A DNA stretch of 12,814 bases from Candidatus Omnitrophota bacterium (GTDB taxonomy: Bacteria; Omnitrophota; Gorgyraeia; JABMRN01). How positions within the stretch are numbered: position 1 is the stretch's first letter; each line of letters begins with the position of its first letter. The translations under genes were made by a program, and so were the position numbers. Shown piece after piece: positions 6,895 to 12,814 of this stretch. The notes below the pieces were generated by a model that was not told the origin of the DNA, did no database searches, and saw only the letters and a program-made list of their open reading frames with translations. The stretch is from NCBI GenBank assembly GCA_028702395.1, contig JAQVOV010000037.1, positions 1-12,814 of the forward strand, given 5' to 3'.

Positions 6895-8124
6895 TTAACT
6901 CGCTTTATGCAGTCCAAACGCTTTATGCAAAGCCTTTACTGCTTTTTCTGCCCCTGCTTTACCTACAACACATGATATTTTTATTTCACTGGTAGATATC
7001 ATCTCAATATTTATTTTCTCATCAGCTAATGTCTTGAACATCTTAGCTGCAACACCGGAATGACTTCTCATGCCAATACCGACTACTGATATTTTTGCTA
7101 CATCAGCATCTGATATTACTCCGGCAGCTTTTATCTTTTCACACAGATCTTTTGCAACCTTCAAGGTTTTGTTAAGATCATCTTTTATAACAGTGAAAGA
7201 AATATCTGTAGCACCTGTTTCTGAAATGTTCTGTATTATCATATCAACATTTATATTTGCTTTTCCAAGTGTTTCAAATATCTTTGCCGCAAGACCTGGT
7301 TTATTAGGAACTTTGCATATTGTGATCTTCGCTTCACTTTTATTCAACGTAACTCCTCTAACAACTACACCTTCCATTGATTTTACCTCCTTAGAAATAA
7401 TTGTTCCCTCTTTTTCAGAAAAAGAGCTTCTTACGTGTAATGGTATATTGAATTTGCTGGCAGCTTCTATGCTTCTTGCCTGCATGACCTGTGCTCCCAT
7501 AGAAGCCATTTCAAGCATTTCTTCATAACATATTTGTTTAAGTTTTCTTGCATTCTTTACTATCCTAGGATCTGTTGTATATATACCTTCGACATCTGTG
7601 AATATCTCACATACGTCTGCTTTTAAAGCTATAGCAAGACCGACTGCCGACATGTCTGATCCACCTCTGCCTAAAGTTGTAATTTCATTTTCAGGCGTTA
7701 TCCCCTGAAAACCTGCAACAATAACGATCCCATGTTTTTGCAGTTCTTTTTCTATCCGTTTAGTCTCTATTTTTTCTATTCGTGCTTTAGTATGAACTTT
7801 ATCCGTAGCGATCCCTACCTGCTGACCTGTCAGAGAGATAGCACCAATTCCTAACTTATGTATAGCCATTGCAAGGAGTGAAATTGAGATCTGTTCTCCT
7901 GTAGACATAAGCATATCCAATTCTCTCTCAGACGGAGAATCTGTGATCTTAGCTGCAAGCTCTATAAGCTCATCCGTAGTGTCTCCTAGAGCACTAACGA
8001 CAACAACAACATTATTCCCTTTTTTCTTTGTTTCAACCACTCTTCTTGCAACGTTGAGTATCCTTTCAACATTTGCAACACTTGAACCACCGAATTTTTG
8101 TACCACTAACTTTTTTCGTGCCAT
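6895..8124 (-). CDS. lysC: Aspartate kinase, single-domain type with C-terminal ACT pair and probable internal beta start
   Basis: Phosphorylates L-aspartate to aspartyl phosphate, the first step toward lysine, methionine, threonine and diaminopimelate. The 409-residue protein has the amino-acid-kinase fold: VQKFGGSSV at 8-16, VVVSALGDTTDEL near 41-53, STGEQISISLLA at 74-85, GFQGIT and TTLGRGGSDMSA at 138-160, FTDVEGIYTTDPRIV at 175-189. Two ACT domains follow at about 265-330 (ITICKVPNKPGLAAKIFETLG) and 345-405 (ISVVGIGMRSHSGVAAKMF), the usual site of lysine or lysine-plus-threonine feedback. Length and layout match the Bacillus aspartokinase II / Corynebacterium LysC class, not fused ThrA-type enzymes. 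The start has AAGGAG six nt upstream. An internal Met250 with its own strong ribosome-binding site would give a separate ACT-only beta subunit of 160 residues (see the site at 7375-7392). Confidence 0.96.
   Translation of the reverse strand: MARKKLVVQKFGGSSVANVERILNVARRVVETKKKGNNVVVVVSALGDTTDELIELAAKITDSPSERELDMLMSTGEQISISLLAMAIHKLGIGAISLTGQQVGIATDKVHTKARIEKIETKRIEKELQKHGIVIVAGFQGITPENEITTLGRGGSDMSAVGLAIALKADVCEIFTDVEGIYTTDPRIVKNARKLKQICYEEMLEMASMGAQVMQARSIEAASKFNIPLHVRSSFSEKEGTIISKEVKSMEGVVVRGVTLNKSEAKITICKVPNKPGLAAKIFETLGKANINVDMIIQNISETGATDISFTVIKDDLNKTLKVAKDLCEKIKAAGVISDADVAKISVVGIGMRSHSGVAAKMFKTLADEKINIEMISTSEIKISCVVGKAGAEKAVKALHKAFGLHKAS
7375..7392 (-). promoter_or_regulatory. Internal Shine-Dalgarno and ATG for the LysC beta subunit
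   Basis: Within lysC the minus strand reads AAGGAGG (7392-7386), an 8-nt spacer, then ATG (7377-7375), in frame as codon 250. Translation from here gives the ACT-domain part only (6895-7377, 160 codons), beginning MEGVVVRGVTLN. Alpha and beta subunits from nested in-frame starts are known for Bacillus subtilis aspartokinase II and Corynebacterium glutamicum LysC, and the position at the domain boundary is the same. The Shine-Dalgarno is better than that of most gene starts here. Actual use is inferred. Confidence 0.8.
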
Positions 8125-8147
8125 TCTTTCTCCTTATTTACTGGAGG

Positions 8148-8216
8148 TCAGCAGTCTGTAACCAGCTGCCAGAAAAGTCAAATAGACTGTTCTGGTTTCT
8201 GGCCTCTGGCCACTGG
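8148..8216. repeat. Inverted heptad arrays (CTGGNNN type) between cstA and lysC
   Basis: Right array 8189-8216 has four exact-phase units: GTTCTGG, TTTCTGG, CCTCTGG, CCACTGG. The left array 8148-8175 reads TCAGCAG, TCTGTAA, CCAGCTG, CCAGAAA, of opposite sense and more decayed. The inner units form a hairpin: CCAGAAAAGTC (8169-8179), loop AAATA, GACTGTTCTGG (8185-8195), with one mismatch in 11. The sequence is related to the ACCAG/CTGGT arrays at 1160-1250 and fills the 97-nt gap between the cstA stop and the lysC ribosome-binding site. Confidence 0.75.
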
Positions 8217-8221
8217 CTTCT

Positions 8222-9832
8222 TTATTTACGACTCCTTACGACAGCTACTGTAGACTTAGCAGCATCAATAAAAACAAAACCTGATAACAAAAACAAAATA
8301 ATATCTATGATAAAAAGGACATATTCCCCGGTTTTTAAAAAACCTGACAACTGATATAAAAGTGCTCCCATTGCAACTATAAGAATAAAAAACATTGGTA
8401 TTAGTGTAAATAACACAGGCTTTTTTCTTACAAGAAGCCAACTTGAGATAACTATCAATGAAAGTGCACCAATAAGCTGATTTGCAGCTCCGAAAAGAGG
8501 CCAAAGCTGTTCCCATTTACCACTTATTGAAAGCCAGCCAGCAAATACCACAACAATTATAGTTGCAAAATATCTATCCTTTATAGAAAAAAGGTCTTGC
8601 GTAATATATCTACATAACCTAGTTGCTGTATCTAAAGTTGTGAGAATAAAAGCATTGAGCAATGTTATTGCAAAAATATATCCATAGCTTCCCAAGAATC
8701 TTTTTGTAATAGCTCCATAACTATACCCGAAAGCTGATATCGGCCCCTGGCCTTTATTTGATATCATTACCTGCAAAGTTTCCATTTTATCAAAGCCTAC
8801 AATTACAATTATGATGGTCATAACTGCCAATATAGCTTCTGCTATCATTGCCCCATAACCAATATTTATAGCATCTTTTTCATTCGCTAGCTGCTTAGAA
8901 GATGTTCCTGTTGAAACTATTGAATGAAATCCGCTTATTGCTCCACATGCGATCGTTACGAACAAAAAAGGAAATAAATTCAAATTATCGGGTTTTGCAG
9001 TATACCCTATAAAAAAAGGAAGATTTATACTATTACTGAAAAACATAATACCTGCATACCCGAAGAAAATACCAAAAAACATTAAAAAACTAGACAAGTA
9101 ATCTCTTGGCTGTAAAAGTATTTGAACAGGACAAATGCTTGCTATTAATGCATATATGAACAAAATTATTTTCCATAGAAGTATAGGATCCTGCACATTA
9201 ATTGCTAACGGAAAATAATGCCCTATTATCATCAAAAGAACAAGAGCAGCAACACCTATTATAGAGACCCATAATTGTGACCATCCTTTGTAATTCATCA
9301 AAAATCCTACTACTAAAGCCAAAGGAATAAGTCCTATTGATGGAACTACGATATTTGGAGAAACAACCAATGTTTTTGCACAAACACTTGCAAAAACTGC
9401 AACAATAAGTATCAATGTAAACCATAAAAATATTAGAAATATTGTTTTGGCATTCTTGGTTAAATGTTTGCTTGCAATATCAGCAATACTGCAGCCACCA
9501 TGTTTTACAGATATTATCAATGAACAAAAATCGTGTACACCTCCAAGAAAAACACTCCCAAGCAAAACCCATATAACTGCAGGGCCCCATCCCCACCAGC
9601 AAATAGCCAATATAGGACCAATGACCGGAGCTGCTCCTGCAATAGAAGAAAAATGGTGACCAAACAATATTGTCCAATGTTTTGCAGGAACAAAATCGAT
9701 CGCATCATACTTTGTATGTGCCGGTGTTTTTCTGTTCGGATCAATATCAAAGATCCGTTCTACCTTTTTAGCATAGACAAATCTTCCAAAACAAAAAAAT
9801 AAAAATAAAAGTAAAACTAAGAGCTGTACCAT
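8222..9832 (-). CDS. cstA: CstA-family carbon starvation protein / pyruvate or peptide transporter
   Basis: Inner-membrane transporter of the CstA family, whose E. coli members CstA and BtsT take up peptides and pyruvate. The 536 residues are mostly hydrophobic; about 14 to 16 membrane helices can be picked out by eye, beginning with 2-20. Family signatures seen are FGHHFSSIAGAAP at 57-69, GSVFLGGVHDF at 92-102, QPRDYLSSFLMF at 241-252, ISGFHSIVSTGTSSKQ at 299-314, TTLDTATRLCRYI at 398-410 and PLFGAANQL at 445-453. It is shorter than the E. coli proteins (about 700 residues), fitting the compact form common in other phyla. The ATG lies only 4 nt after the stop of the apgM-like gene and has no good Shine-Dalgarno, so translational coupling is likely. 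Its place inside a threonine/isoleucine block is unusual; pyruvate supply to CimA is a possible, unproven link. Confidence 0.93.
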   Translation of the reverse strand: MVQLLVLLLFLFFCFGRFVYAKKVERIFDIDPNRKTPAHTKYDAIDFVPAKHWTILFGHHFSSIAGAAPVIGPILAICWWGWGPAVIWVLLGSVFLGGVHDFCSLIISVKHGGCSIADIASKHLTKNAKTIFLIFLWFTLILIVAVFASVCAKTLVVSPNIVVPSIGLIPLALVVGFLMNYKGWSQLWVSIIGVAALVLLMIIGHYFPLAINVQDPILLWKIILFIYALIASICPVQILLQPRDYLSSFLMFFGIFFGYAGIMFFSNSINLPFFIGYTAKPDNLNLFPFLFVTIACGAISGFHSIVSTGTSSKQLANEKDAINIGYGAMIAEAILAVMTIIIVIVGFDKMETLQVMISNKGQGPISAFGYSYGAITKRFLGSYGYIFAITLLNAFILTTLDTATRLCRYITQDLFSIKDRYFATIIVVVFAGWLSISGKWEQLWPLFGAANQLIGALSLIVISSWLLVRKKPVLFTLIPMFFILIVAMGALLYQLSGFLKTGEYVLFIIDIILFLLSGFVFIDAAKSTVAVVRSRK

Positions 9833-9836
9833 TTAT

Positions 9837-11054
9837 TTAAGCTTTCACAGAAAGAGAAAAAAGATATTCTATTACCTTGCAACCTTGTTCAATACGAAAA
9901 TTACTTGCTAACGCAGATGCTTCACTAAAAACACATGCATCATCTTTAGGAACATCTTTTCCTGCGATCGCAAAAGGAACTGGTTCACTTGTATGGCAGC
10001 GTAAAGAAACAGGAGTAGGATGATCCGGTAATACCATTATCCTGAAATTCTTGTTTTTTTCCATTGCATCATATACAGTTCCAACAACAAGCTTATCGAA
10101 ATTCTCAATAGCTTTTATCTTCTGTCTTAGATCACCATTATGGCCTGCCTCATCAGGTGCTTCAACATGAACAAATACAAAATCCTTGTTTTCAAGCGCT
10201 TTTAAAGCATATTCCGCTTTTCCCTTATAATTCGTATCATAATATCCTGTAGCACCAGGAACATTTATTACATCAAGACCTATTATCTTTCCTATACCAT
10301 TTATAAGATCAACAGCAGAAATGACAGAACCGTCACTTCCAAATTTTTCCTTGAATAAAGGCATATCAGGGCGTGTTCCCTGTCCCCATAACCATATCAT
10401 GTTAGCAGGATTTTCACCTAGATCAACTCTTACTTTATTAACAGGATCATTCTGAAGGACCTTTACAGATTCGTTCATAAGCTCAATGAGAATTTCCCCT
10501 CCTTTTCCTTTAGGAAGGAACTTCATGATGTTTTTTCCTAAAATGTCATGAGGAGGAATGCATTTTACTTTGCACATTCTTTTTGCATCAGCCTGTGATC
10601 CAACATCAATAATTGCTAAATGCCTATAACTTATACCAGGATAAAACTTAACTGCATCATTGCCAAGTTCTTTTTGTATCTTATTGATAAGAAGCTTGCT
10701 TTCTTTTGTGGTAATATGCCCTGCACTGTAATCCTCCATTAGATCATCTCTAATGGTAACAGTATTACATCTAAAAGCTACCTCAGTTGCTGTAATATTT
10801 ATACCCATGTTGGCTGCTTCCAAAGGGCCACGTCCAGAATAATAGACAAGCGGGTCATATCCCATAATAGAAAGATTCGCAACATCACTGGCAGGCGACA
10901 TTCCTTGAGGAATAGTGTTAACCAACCCTATTCGACCTCTTTCCACTATTTTATCCATGTAAGGGGTATTAGCAATTTCAAGAATAGTCCTATCATTGAA
11001 TTGTTCCATAGGAATGTCTGCCATACCATCGCCTACTAGTACTATGTATTTCAT
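9837..11054 (-). CDS. ApgM-like phosphoglycerate mutase family protein; proposed homoserine kinase
   Basis: A 405-residue member of the alkaline phosphatase superfamily, archaeal-type cofactor-independent phosphoglycerate mutase branch. Visible motifs are VGDGMAD at 7-13 (metal-binding Asp9), SPASDVANLSIMGYDP at 53-68 with the likely nucleophile Ser56, SGRGPLEAANMGI at 73-85, HVEAPDEAGHNGD at 296-308 (Asp301, His305), LPDHPTP at 342-348 (Asp344, His345) and His354 in RCHTSEP. All metal ligands look intact. I start it at 11054 (MKYIVLVGDG), which has AAGGAG six nt upstream; a longer reading from 11084 begins inside a palindromic repeat and has no ribosome-binding site. A subfamily of these proteins encoded beside hom and thrC in genomes lacking thrB has been proposed to be homoserine kinase (TIGR02535). 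Here it sits directly after hom and thrC with no thrB visible, so that role is my preferred inference; glycolytic mutase is the alternative. Confidence 0.88.
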   Translation of the reverse strand: MKYIVLVGDGMADIPMEQFNDRTILEIANTPYMDKIVERGRIGLVNTIPQGMSPASDVANLSIMGYDPLVYYSGRGPLEAANMGINITATEVAFRCNTVTIRDDLMEDYSAGHITTKESKLLINKIQKELGNDAVKFYPGISYRHLAIIDVGSQADAKRMCKVKCIPPHDILGKNIMKFLPKGKGGEILIELMNESVKVLQNDPVNKVRVDLGENPANMIWLWGQGTRPDMPLFKEKFGSDGSVISAVDLINGIGKIIGLDVINVPGATGYYDTNYKGKAEYALKALENKDFVFVHVEAPDEAGHNGDLRQKIKAIENFDKLVVGTVYDAMEKNKNFRIMVLPDHPTPVSLRCHTSEPVPFAIAGKDVPKDDACVFSEASALASNFRIEQGCKVIEYLFSLSVKA

Positions 11055-11066
11055 TTTGTTCTCCTT
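11054..11066 (-). promoter_or_regulatory. Ribosome-binding site that sets the apgM-like start
   Basis: The minus strand reads AAGGAG (11066-11061), six nt AACAAA, then ATG at 11054. It resembles the other ribosome-binding sites in the window and decides in favour of the 405-residue start over the 415-residue reading. Confidence 0.85.
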
Positions 11067-11074
11067 ATTTCTAT

Positions 11075-11102
11075 GTAGGGGCAATTCATGAATTGCCCCT
11101 AC
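11075..11102. repeat. Perfect 28-nt GTAGGGGC palindrome between thrC and apgM-like gene
   Basis: Arms GTAGGGGCAATTCA and TGAATTGCCCCTAC are exact reverse complements with no spacer. The outer 8 nt on each side equal those at 5089-5116 and 12265-12292, but the 12-nt centre differs and is again self-complementary. It starts 5 nt after the thrC stop and ends 8 nt before the apgM-like ribosome-binding site. There is no T-run on the minus strand after it. Confidence 0.9.
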
Positions 11103-11106
11103 TCTA

Positions 11107-12177
11107 TTACAACCCTATCTCTTTTATAACTGCCGCTAGATCATTATCAACAATAACAGGTTTTTCGACACAAGCAATAGCTCTATCAGGATCTTTAAGT
11201 CCATGTCCTGTTAGTATACAAACTATTATTGTTTTTCTTTTGTTGTTAGAACTTGAACTATTATCAAAAAATCCTTGTTTAGCTTTTTTGATTATCCCTG
11301 CAACACTTGCAGCAGATGCTGGTTCACAAAAGATACCTTCTTTATCAGCAAGCAGTTTATAAGCTTCAATGATCTGTTCATCAGTAACAATATCAATGAT
11401 CCCGCCTGATTGATCTCTCGCTTCTTCTGCAGTTTTCCAGCTTGCTGGATTGCCGATCTTAATTGCAGTTGCAAGTGTTTTAGGATCTTTTATGGGTTTT
11501 CCTTCAACAATAGGTGCTGATCCTGCTGCTTGAAAACCTAACATCTTTGGCAATTTATTTATCTTGTTTTTCTGTTTATATTCTTTATATCCCTTCCAAT
11601 ATGCTGTTATATTACCAGCATTACCGACTGGAATAGAATGAAAATCCGGAGCATTTCCAAGCTTATCACAAATTTCAAAAGCTCCTGTTTTTTGGCCTTC
11701 TATTCTATATGGATTAATTGAATTAACCAGTGTTATAGGATATTGTTCTGTTATTTTTTTTACAAGGGTTAAAGCATCATCAAAATTCCCCTTTATAGCA
11801 ATTACTTTTGCGCCATGTATCATTGCCTGCGCTAATTTTCCTAAAGCAATTGATCCTTCAGGAATAAGGACAATACACTTTATATTTGCTCGTGCTGCAT
11901 GAGCAGCAGCTGATGCTGAAGTATTTCCTGTAGATGCGCACATAACAGCTTTTGAACCTTCTTCTACAGCTTTGGAAACAGCAAGTGTCATTCCTCTATC
12001 TTTAAATGAACCTGTAGGATTTAATCCTTCATATTTTACATAAACTTCATATTGTTCACCTATCAAAGAACTTATATAAGGCACATATATAAGAGGAGTA
12101 TCTCCTTCTTCCATTGAAATGATCGGTGTTTTATCTGTCACAGGCAAATATTCTCTATACTTTTCTATTAAACCCAT
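11107..12177 (-). CDS. thrC: Threonine synthase
   Basis: PLP enzyme that converts O-phosphohomoserine to threonine and phosphate. The 356-residue length fits the short bacterial/archaeal class without the long N-terminal extension of the E. coli and yeast enzymes. The PLP lysine is K59 in NPTGSFKDRG (53-62). The phosphate- and PLP-contacting CASTGNTSAS is at 80-89, and the glycine loop PVGNAGN at 183-189. EGDTPLI near 24-30 is the usual N-terminal substrate-side motif, and EPASAASVAGI near the C-terminus is also typical. The start has AAAGGAG within TATAAAGGAG at 12192-12183. It lies between hom and the proposed homoserine kinase, in the standard cluster. Its substrate requires a homoserine kinase, which supports the role proposed for its downstream neighbour. 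Confidence 0.97.
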   Translation of the reverse strand: MGLIEKYREYLPVTDKTPIISMEEGDTPLIYVPYISSLIGEQYEVYVKYEGLNPTGSFKDRGMTLAVSKAVEEGSKAVMCASTGNTSASAAAHAARANIKCIVLIPEGSIALGKLAQAMIHGAKVIAIKGNFDDALTLVKKITEQYPITLVNSINPYRIEGQKTGAFEICDKLGNAPDFHSIPVGNAGNITAYWKGYKEYKQKNKINKLPKMLGFQAAGSAPIVEGKPIKDPKTLATAIKIGNPASWKTAEEARDQSGGIIDIVTDEQIIEAYKLLADKEGIFCEPASAASVAGIIKKAKQGFFDNSSSSNNKRKTIIVCILTGHGLKDPDRAIACVEKPVIVDNDLAAVIKEIGL

Positions 12178-12201
12178 TTTCGCTCCTTTATAATATATTC
12201 A

Positions 12202-12347
12202 AGGTAAAAGTAAAAAGTTAAAAGTAAAAAATCTGTTATCATTGTGGAATCTTATCTTTTTTTAGTAGGGGCGTATTGCAATACGCCCCTACTAAAACCT
12301 CTTTTAGGACGATCCAACCTTTTATCTTTTATCTTTATTCTTTTATC
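12202..12347. repeat. Composite repeat element: heptad arrays around a perfect 38-nt palindrome, between hom and thrC
   Basis: Left array 12202-12229: AGGTAAA, AGTAAAA, AGTTAAA, AGTAAAA. Palindrome 12260-12297 is perfect over 38 nt and contains the same 28-mer as 5089-5116, extended by TTTTA and TAAAA on the outside. The box TAGGACGATCCAA lies at 12305-12317. Right array 12320-12347: TTTTATC, TTTTATC, TTTATTC, TTTTATC, roughly inverted relative to the left array. A further, weaker unit overlaps the hom stop codon. This is the fullest copy of the element also present at 5058-5178. No T-run follows the palindrome in the direction of hom transcription. Confidence 0.85.
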
Positions 12348-12353
12348 TTTTTC

Positions 12354-12814
12354 TTAATCTTCGATCCTTATCATCACAGGTTTTTTCTTAGAAACCTTTA
12401 ATTTGTTTATTTCTTTTAATGCATTGACCATATTTTGTTCTTTAGCTTTATGAATAAGCATTACTACAGTAACTTCCTTACTTACAGTTTTTGGGGTTTG
12501 AATAACCGTAGAAATACTTATATTATGTTTTGCAAGAACACTTGCTATCCTGGCAAGAACACCTGTTTGATCAACTGTTGCAAATCTAACATAATATCTT
12601 GTAAAAAGATCCCCTATCTTAGCGATCTCATATGATGGTTTTCCTTGAACTCTTTCATACATAGCCTTGTTTATTTCAAATATATTAGGATTTCCTGCAA
12701 TATCAATTATATCTGCCATCACAGAACTGGCTGTAGGATATCTTCCTGCACCTTTACCATATCCCATTGAATTACCTACCATATCACCTTTGACAAAAAG
12801 AGCATTATCTTCAT
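12354..12814 (-). CDS. hom: Homoserine dehydrogenase, C-terminal part with ACT domain (cut by window edge)
   Basis: NAD(P)-dependent reduction of aspartate semialdehyde to homoserine. Only the last 152 residues are in the window; the frame is open through the right edge, so the Met at 12782 is internal and not the start. The visible part begins EDNALFVKGDMVGNSMGYGKGAG, where GDxxGxxMxYGxGAGxxPTAS is the conserved end of the catalytic domain that closes over the cofactor. An ACT domain follows (about the last 85 residues, from YYVRFATVDQTGVLARIASVLAKH), the usual site of threonine feedback, ending in MIRIED. It heads the visible block, with thrC 176 nt downstream across a composite repeat. The fusion state of the missing N-terminus (stand-alone Hom or ThrA-type) cannot be seen, but the separate lysC argues for stand-alone. 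Confidence 0.95.
   Translation of the reverse strand, partial: EDNALFVKGDMVGNSMGYGKGAGRYPTASSVMADIIDIAGNPNIFEINKAMYERVQGKPSYEIAKIGDLFTRYYVRFATVDQTGVLARIASVLAKHNISISTVIQTPKTVSKEVTVVMLIHKAKEQNMVNALKEINKLKVSKKKPVMIRIED

Noticed and set aside
11055..11084. Ten-residue N-terminal extension of the apgM-like protein from the ATG at 11084
   Set aside because: That ATG lies within the palindromic repeat, has no ribosome-binding site, and the family starts at MKYIVLVGDG; AAGGAG precedes the 11054 start.
12260..12297. Palindromes read as intrinsic terminators
   Set aside because: On the transcribed (minus) strand the hairpins at 5089 and 12260 are followed by A residues, not by a U-run, and the one at 11075 by mixed sequence.

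Overview
The window is a low-GC stretch of bacterial chromosome. Every recognisable gene lies on the minus strand, so the transcriptional order runs from high to low coordinates: hom (C-terminal part, cut by the window edge) > thrC > phosphoglycerate-mutase-like protein (proposed homoserine kinase) > cstA > lysC > cimA > valS > rsuA/rluB-type pseudouridine synthase > nadC > family-2 glycosyltransferase (first 34 codons only, cut by the window edge). Shine-Dalgarno sites are strong and similar, typically TATAAAGGAG or AATAAGGAG. Gene order, low GC and the crowded small repeats between genes recall uncultured Gram-negative-type lineages such as Omnitrophota, and the lysC/cimA and hom/thrC/apgM groupings also recall some Deltaproteobacteria. 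The taxon is an inference with low confidence.

Functionally, 5183-12814 is an aspartate-family and isoleucine block. LysC phosphorylates aspartate, Hom makes homoserine, the PGM-like enzyme is the candidate for the missing homoserine kinase step, and ThrC makes threonine. CimA condenses pyruvate and acetyl-CoA to citramalate, a threonine-independent entry to isoleucine. CstA, a pyruvate/peptide transporter family member, lies inside the block. ValS, a pseudouridine synthase, NadC and a glycosyltransferase follow. No asd, thrB or ilvA is visible. lysC carries an in-frame internal start with a near-perfect Shine-Dalgarno at codon 250, which predicts separate alpha and beta subunits.

The most unusual content is between the genes. 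All gaps except the 4-nt apgM-like/cstA junction hold structured repeats, of two interleaved kinds. The first kind is heptad arrays: tandem 7-nt units (ACCAGNN, AGCTGAN, TACACAT, CTGGNNN, AAGTAAA/AAGATAA types), usually as two arrays in inverted orientation around a short core. The second kind is palindromes with constant GTAGGGGC/GCCCCTAC arms and variable, self-complementary centres, at 2184-2264 (a doublet), 5089-5116, 11075-11102 and 12260-12297. Two gaps (5023-5182 and 12178-12353) share palindrome and flanks and are copies of one larger element. These elements fill the space between a stop codon and the next ribosome-binding site without touching the genes.

No rRNA, tRNA, CRISPR, insertion-sequence transposase or convincing promoter or intrinsic terminator was seen. 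The only gene-free stretches near or above 200 nt are 1136-1398 and 2122-2337, and both are described as repeat features.
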